Below are positions 62,663 through 64,000 of a DNA stretch of 64,000 nucleotides, in pieces (the stretch's first letter is position 1; every line of letters starts with the position of its first letter). Origin of the DNA: G963720475 sp963720475 (GTDB lineage Bacteria; Actinomycetota; Thermoleophilia; Solirubrobacterales; Thermoleophilaceae); assembly GCA_963720475.1 (NCBI GenBank), contig OY970394.1, positions 930,001 through 994,000 of the forward strand, read 5' to 3'. Position numbers and translations under genes: made by a program. Under the pieces are notes generated by a model. It was not told the DNA's origin. It did no database searches and saw only the letters and a list, made by a program, of their open reading frames with translations.

Positions 62663-63553
62663 ATGTCTGGCCTCAAATCGCTGGCCCCCATCTCGATGGC
62701 GGCGATCGACGCGGATGCCGCCTTCATGCAGGTGCTCTCGAAGCGGGTCGATGCCTCGGGCTGGCAGTTGCGCGTCCTCGGCGGTCCGGTACCGGTCGAA
62801 GAGCTCGTCGCGATGCGCCTCAACGCCGTCGCGGTGGACCTGGCGCTGCTCGGGCCGACCGCGTGGGAGTTCCTCGAGCAGCTCTCGGCGGAGCTGCCAG
62901 GGCTCGGGATCGTCGTCTGCACGGGGCGCTCGACCGTCGCCCAGCGCGTCCGCGGCCTGCGCCTCGGCGCCGACGACTGGATCACGAAGCCCTGCCACCC
63001 GGAGGAGCTCCTCGCGCGTGTTGAGGCTGTCGTCCGCCGCCGCAAGCGCGCGAGCACCGGTCGCAGTGACGCCCCGATCGTCACCGGCGAGCTGGAGATC
63101 CGGGCCGATCGCTTCCAGGCGTTCGTCGCCGATCGGCCGGTCGAGCTGACGCGGCGGGAGTTCGAGCTCCTGCACCTGCTCGCCGAGGCCGAGGCGCAGG
63201 TCCTGCAGCGCGAGGACATCTACCAGCGCGTCTGGGGCTATGCGATGGCCCACGGGGATCGGTCGGTGGACGTTTTCGTCCGCAAGATTCGCCAGAAGCT
63301 GGAGCGGCTGTCGCCGAACTGGCGCTACATCCACACGCACTTCGGCGTCGGCTATCGCTTCGAAGCCGAGCCGCTCGATTTGGATGGCGGGACGCCACCC
63401 TCCGGCAGCGGTGCCCCTGACGAGACAGAGGCGAGTCCAGCCGAGTCGGCGCCGACGCGAGCGCGCCGCGAGCCTGCCGGCAAGGTGACCGAGCTCCGCG
63501 CGCTCTCCGCCGCACTCAGCGGCAACGGCGCCCTCGGTGGCGTTCGCCTCTAG
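62663..63553 (+). CDS. OmpR/PhoB-family response regulator with divergent receiver
   Basis: A 296-residue DNA-binding regulator, presumably for the Pho regulon. The receiver (1-130) keeps the phosphoacceptor-position Asp (AVAVDLALLG) and the Lys of TKPCHPEELLARVEAVV. The acidic pocket is reduced to AAIDADAAF and the usual MPxxxG loop after the Asp is altered (GPTAWEF). The C-terminal winged helix is clear: VELTRREFELLHLLAEAEAQVLQRE, SVDVFVRKIRQKLE and the wing YIHTHFGVGYRF. A ~50-residue disordered tail follows. No histidine kinase gene follows within the window. Confidence 0.88.
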   Translation: MSGLKSLAPISMAAIDADAAFMQVLSKRVDASGWQLRVLGGPVPVEELVAMRLNAVAVDLALLGPTAWEFLEQLSAELPGLGIVVCTGRSTVAQRVRGLRLGADDWITKPCHPEELLARVEAVVRRRKRASTGRSDAPIVTGELEIRADRFQAFVADRPVELTRREFELLHLLAEAEAQVLQREDIYQRVWGYAMAHGDRSVDVFVRKIRQKLERLSPNWRYIHTHFGVGYRFEAEPLDLDGGTPPSGSGAPDETEASPAESAPTRARREPAGKVTELRALSAALSGNGALGGVRL

Positions 63554-63558
63554 GCGCC

Positions 63559-63588
63559 CCTACGCGCTGAGCGCACCAGCGCCGTAGG
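63559..63588 (+). terminator. Hairpin after the response-regulator gene
   Basis: CCTACGCGCT and AGCGCCGTAGG pair over 10 bp with one bulged C and a 9-nt loop, starting 6 bp after the stop codon. No U-tract follows. A terminator-like structure separating the regulator from the 63637 gene. Confidence 0.55.
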
Positions 63589-63636
63589 ATGCGCGACCGC
63601 AAGGGTCGGGCCAACTGGCGCGCACGGAGGTGACGA

Positions 63637-64000
63637 ATGTCGAGGAACGGAAAGATCGGGGTCCTGCTCGCCGCAATCGCGGTCGCTGTCGTCGCGTTCG
63701 TGCTCCTGCAGCCGGGAGATGACGACAAGAAGGACGAGAAGACAACCGCGGCGCAGACCCAGACCCAGACTTCGACCACCGGCAAGCAGAAGCCCCAGGA
63801 GAAGCCAAAGCCCGAGACGCCGGTCGAAAAGATCGAGCTCGAGGGCGGCGAGCCCGTCGGCGGGACGAAGGAGATCGACGCGCGCACGGGCGAGAAGGTG
63901 AAGATCTCCGTCAGCTCCGACGGAGAGCAGGAGCTCCACCTCCACGGCTATGACATCACGCGCGAGGTCGCGCCGGACAAGCCGGCGGAGTTCGACTTCA
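63637..64000 (+). CDS. Membrane-anchored cupredoxin-like protein, 5' part (runs off the right edge)
   Basis: The first 121 codons are present. A transmembrane helix (IGVLLAAIAVAVVAFVLL, ~7-24) follows a short basic N-terminus, then a Thr/Gln/Lys linker (TQTQTSTTGKQKPQEKPKPE) and the start of a beta sandwich: EKVKISVSSDGEQELHLHGYDITREVAPDKPAEFDF. The LHLHGYD segment is characteristic of cupredoxin-like periplasmic domains; the copper-ligand Cys/His region would lie beyond the edge. GGAGGTGAC precedes the ATG. Confidence 0.75.
   Translation, partial: MSRNGKIGVLLAAIAVAVVAFVLLQPGDDDKKDEKTTAAQTQTQTSTTGKQKPQEKPKPETPVEKIELEGGEPVGGTKEIDARTGEKVKISVSSDGEQELHLHGYDITREVAPDKPAEFDF

Overview
This is a 64 kb stretch of GC-rich chromosome (roughly two-thirds G+C or more by eye) from an actinobacterium. 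The case for Actinomycetota rests on the HspR-type heat-shock operon, an inositol-phosphate synthase next to phosphatidyltransferase and glycosyltransferase genes, YrbE/MlaE permeases, DUF4333-like lipoproteins and heavy use of GTG starts. The style of the hypothetical proteins suggests the Thermoleophilia (Solirubrobacter-like), but that is inference. No phage, IS element or CRISPR array is visible; it reads as ordinary chromosome with housekeeping blocks.

Layout. 1-5.3 kb: 5' part of argF, a divergent EEP-family phosphodiesterase, a helical protein, a TRAM RNA methyltransferase, a P450 and a GntR regulator. 5.4-8.4 kb: two YrbE/MlaE lipid-transport permeases (the second frameshifted), a conserved unknown protein, a small membrane protein and a USP-like protein. 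8.5-15.6 kb: an inositol-lipid/envelope block on the minus strand: UDG-like protein, a glycosyltransferase-PHP fusion, ino1, a CDP-alcohol phosphatidyltransferase, a PAP2-type phosphotransferase and a polytopic membrane protein. 15.6-17.1 kb: HDWG-type hydrolase and nth.

17.2-25 kb: dnaK-grpE-dnaJ-hspR, two DUF4333-like lipoproteins (the first frameshifted), then clpB. The dnaK and clpB promoters carry the same spaced sequence block, the best candidate here for a shared HspR operator. 25-39 kb: de novo purine synthesis (purD, E, B, C, S, Q, L, F, N, H) with a recQ-like helicase inside it; most adjacent pairs share start/stop bases, which implies translational coupling. purM and purK are not in the window.

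39-46 kb: tRNA-Lys, a gene-poor structured segment with a tRNA-like fold, an MpaB-like oxygenase, a VOC protein, a cNMP-patatin phospholipase, a helical-repeat protein, an enoyl-CoA hydratase, tRNA-Glu and a second HDWG hydrolase. 46-56 kb: a secreted PI-PLC-like protein, tRNA-Val, a YHYH lipoprotein, an acyl-CoA dehydrogenase/SCP2 pair facing a TetR regulator, an M28 peptidase, a secreted amidase-carboxypeptidase fusion and a cNMP-binding protein. 56-64 kb: a frameshifted disulfide oxidoreductase, then the phosphate regulon: a DUF47 protein, phoU, pstB, pstA, pstC, pstS and a divergent PhoB-like regulator, with a phased 11-bp Pho-box array between pstS and the regulator. The right end cuts a cupredoxin-like membrane protein.

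Two window-wide patterns stand out. At least ten genes have a TANNNT box 6-8 nt before the start codon and no Shine-Dalgarno, the signature of leaderless transcripts. Three genes are broken by 1-2 nt indels, all inside short tandem repeats, so either slippage mutations or assembly errors.
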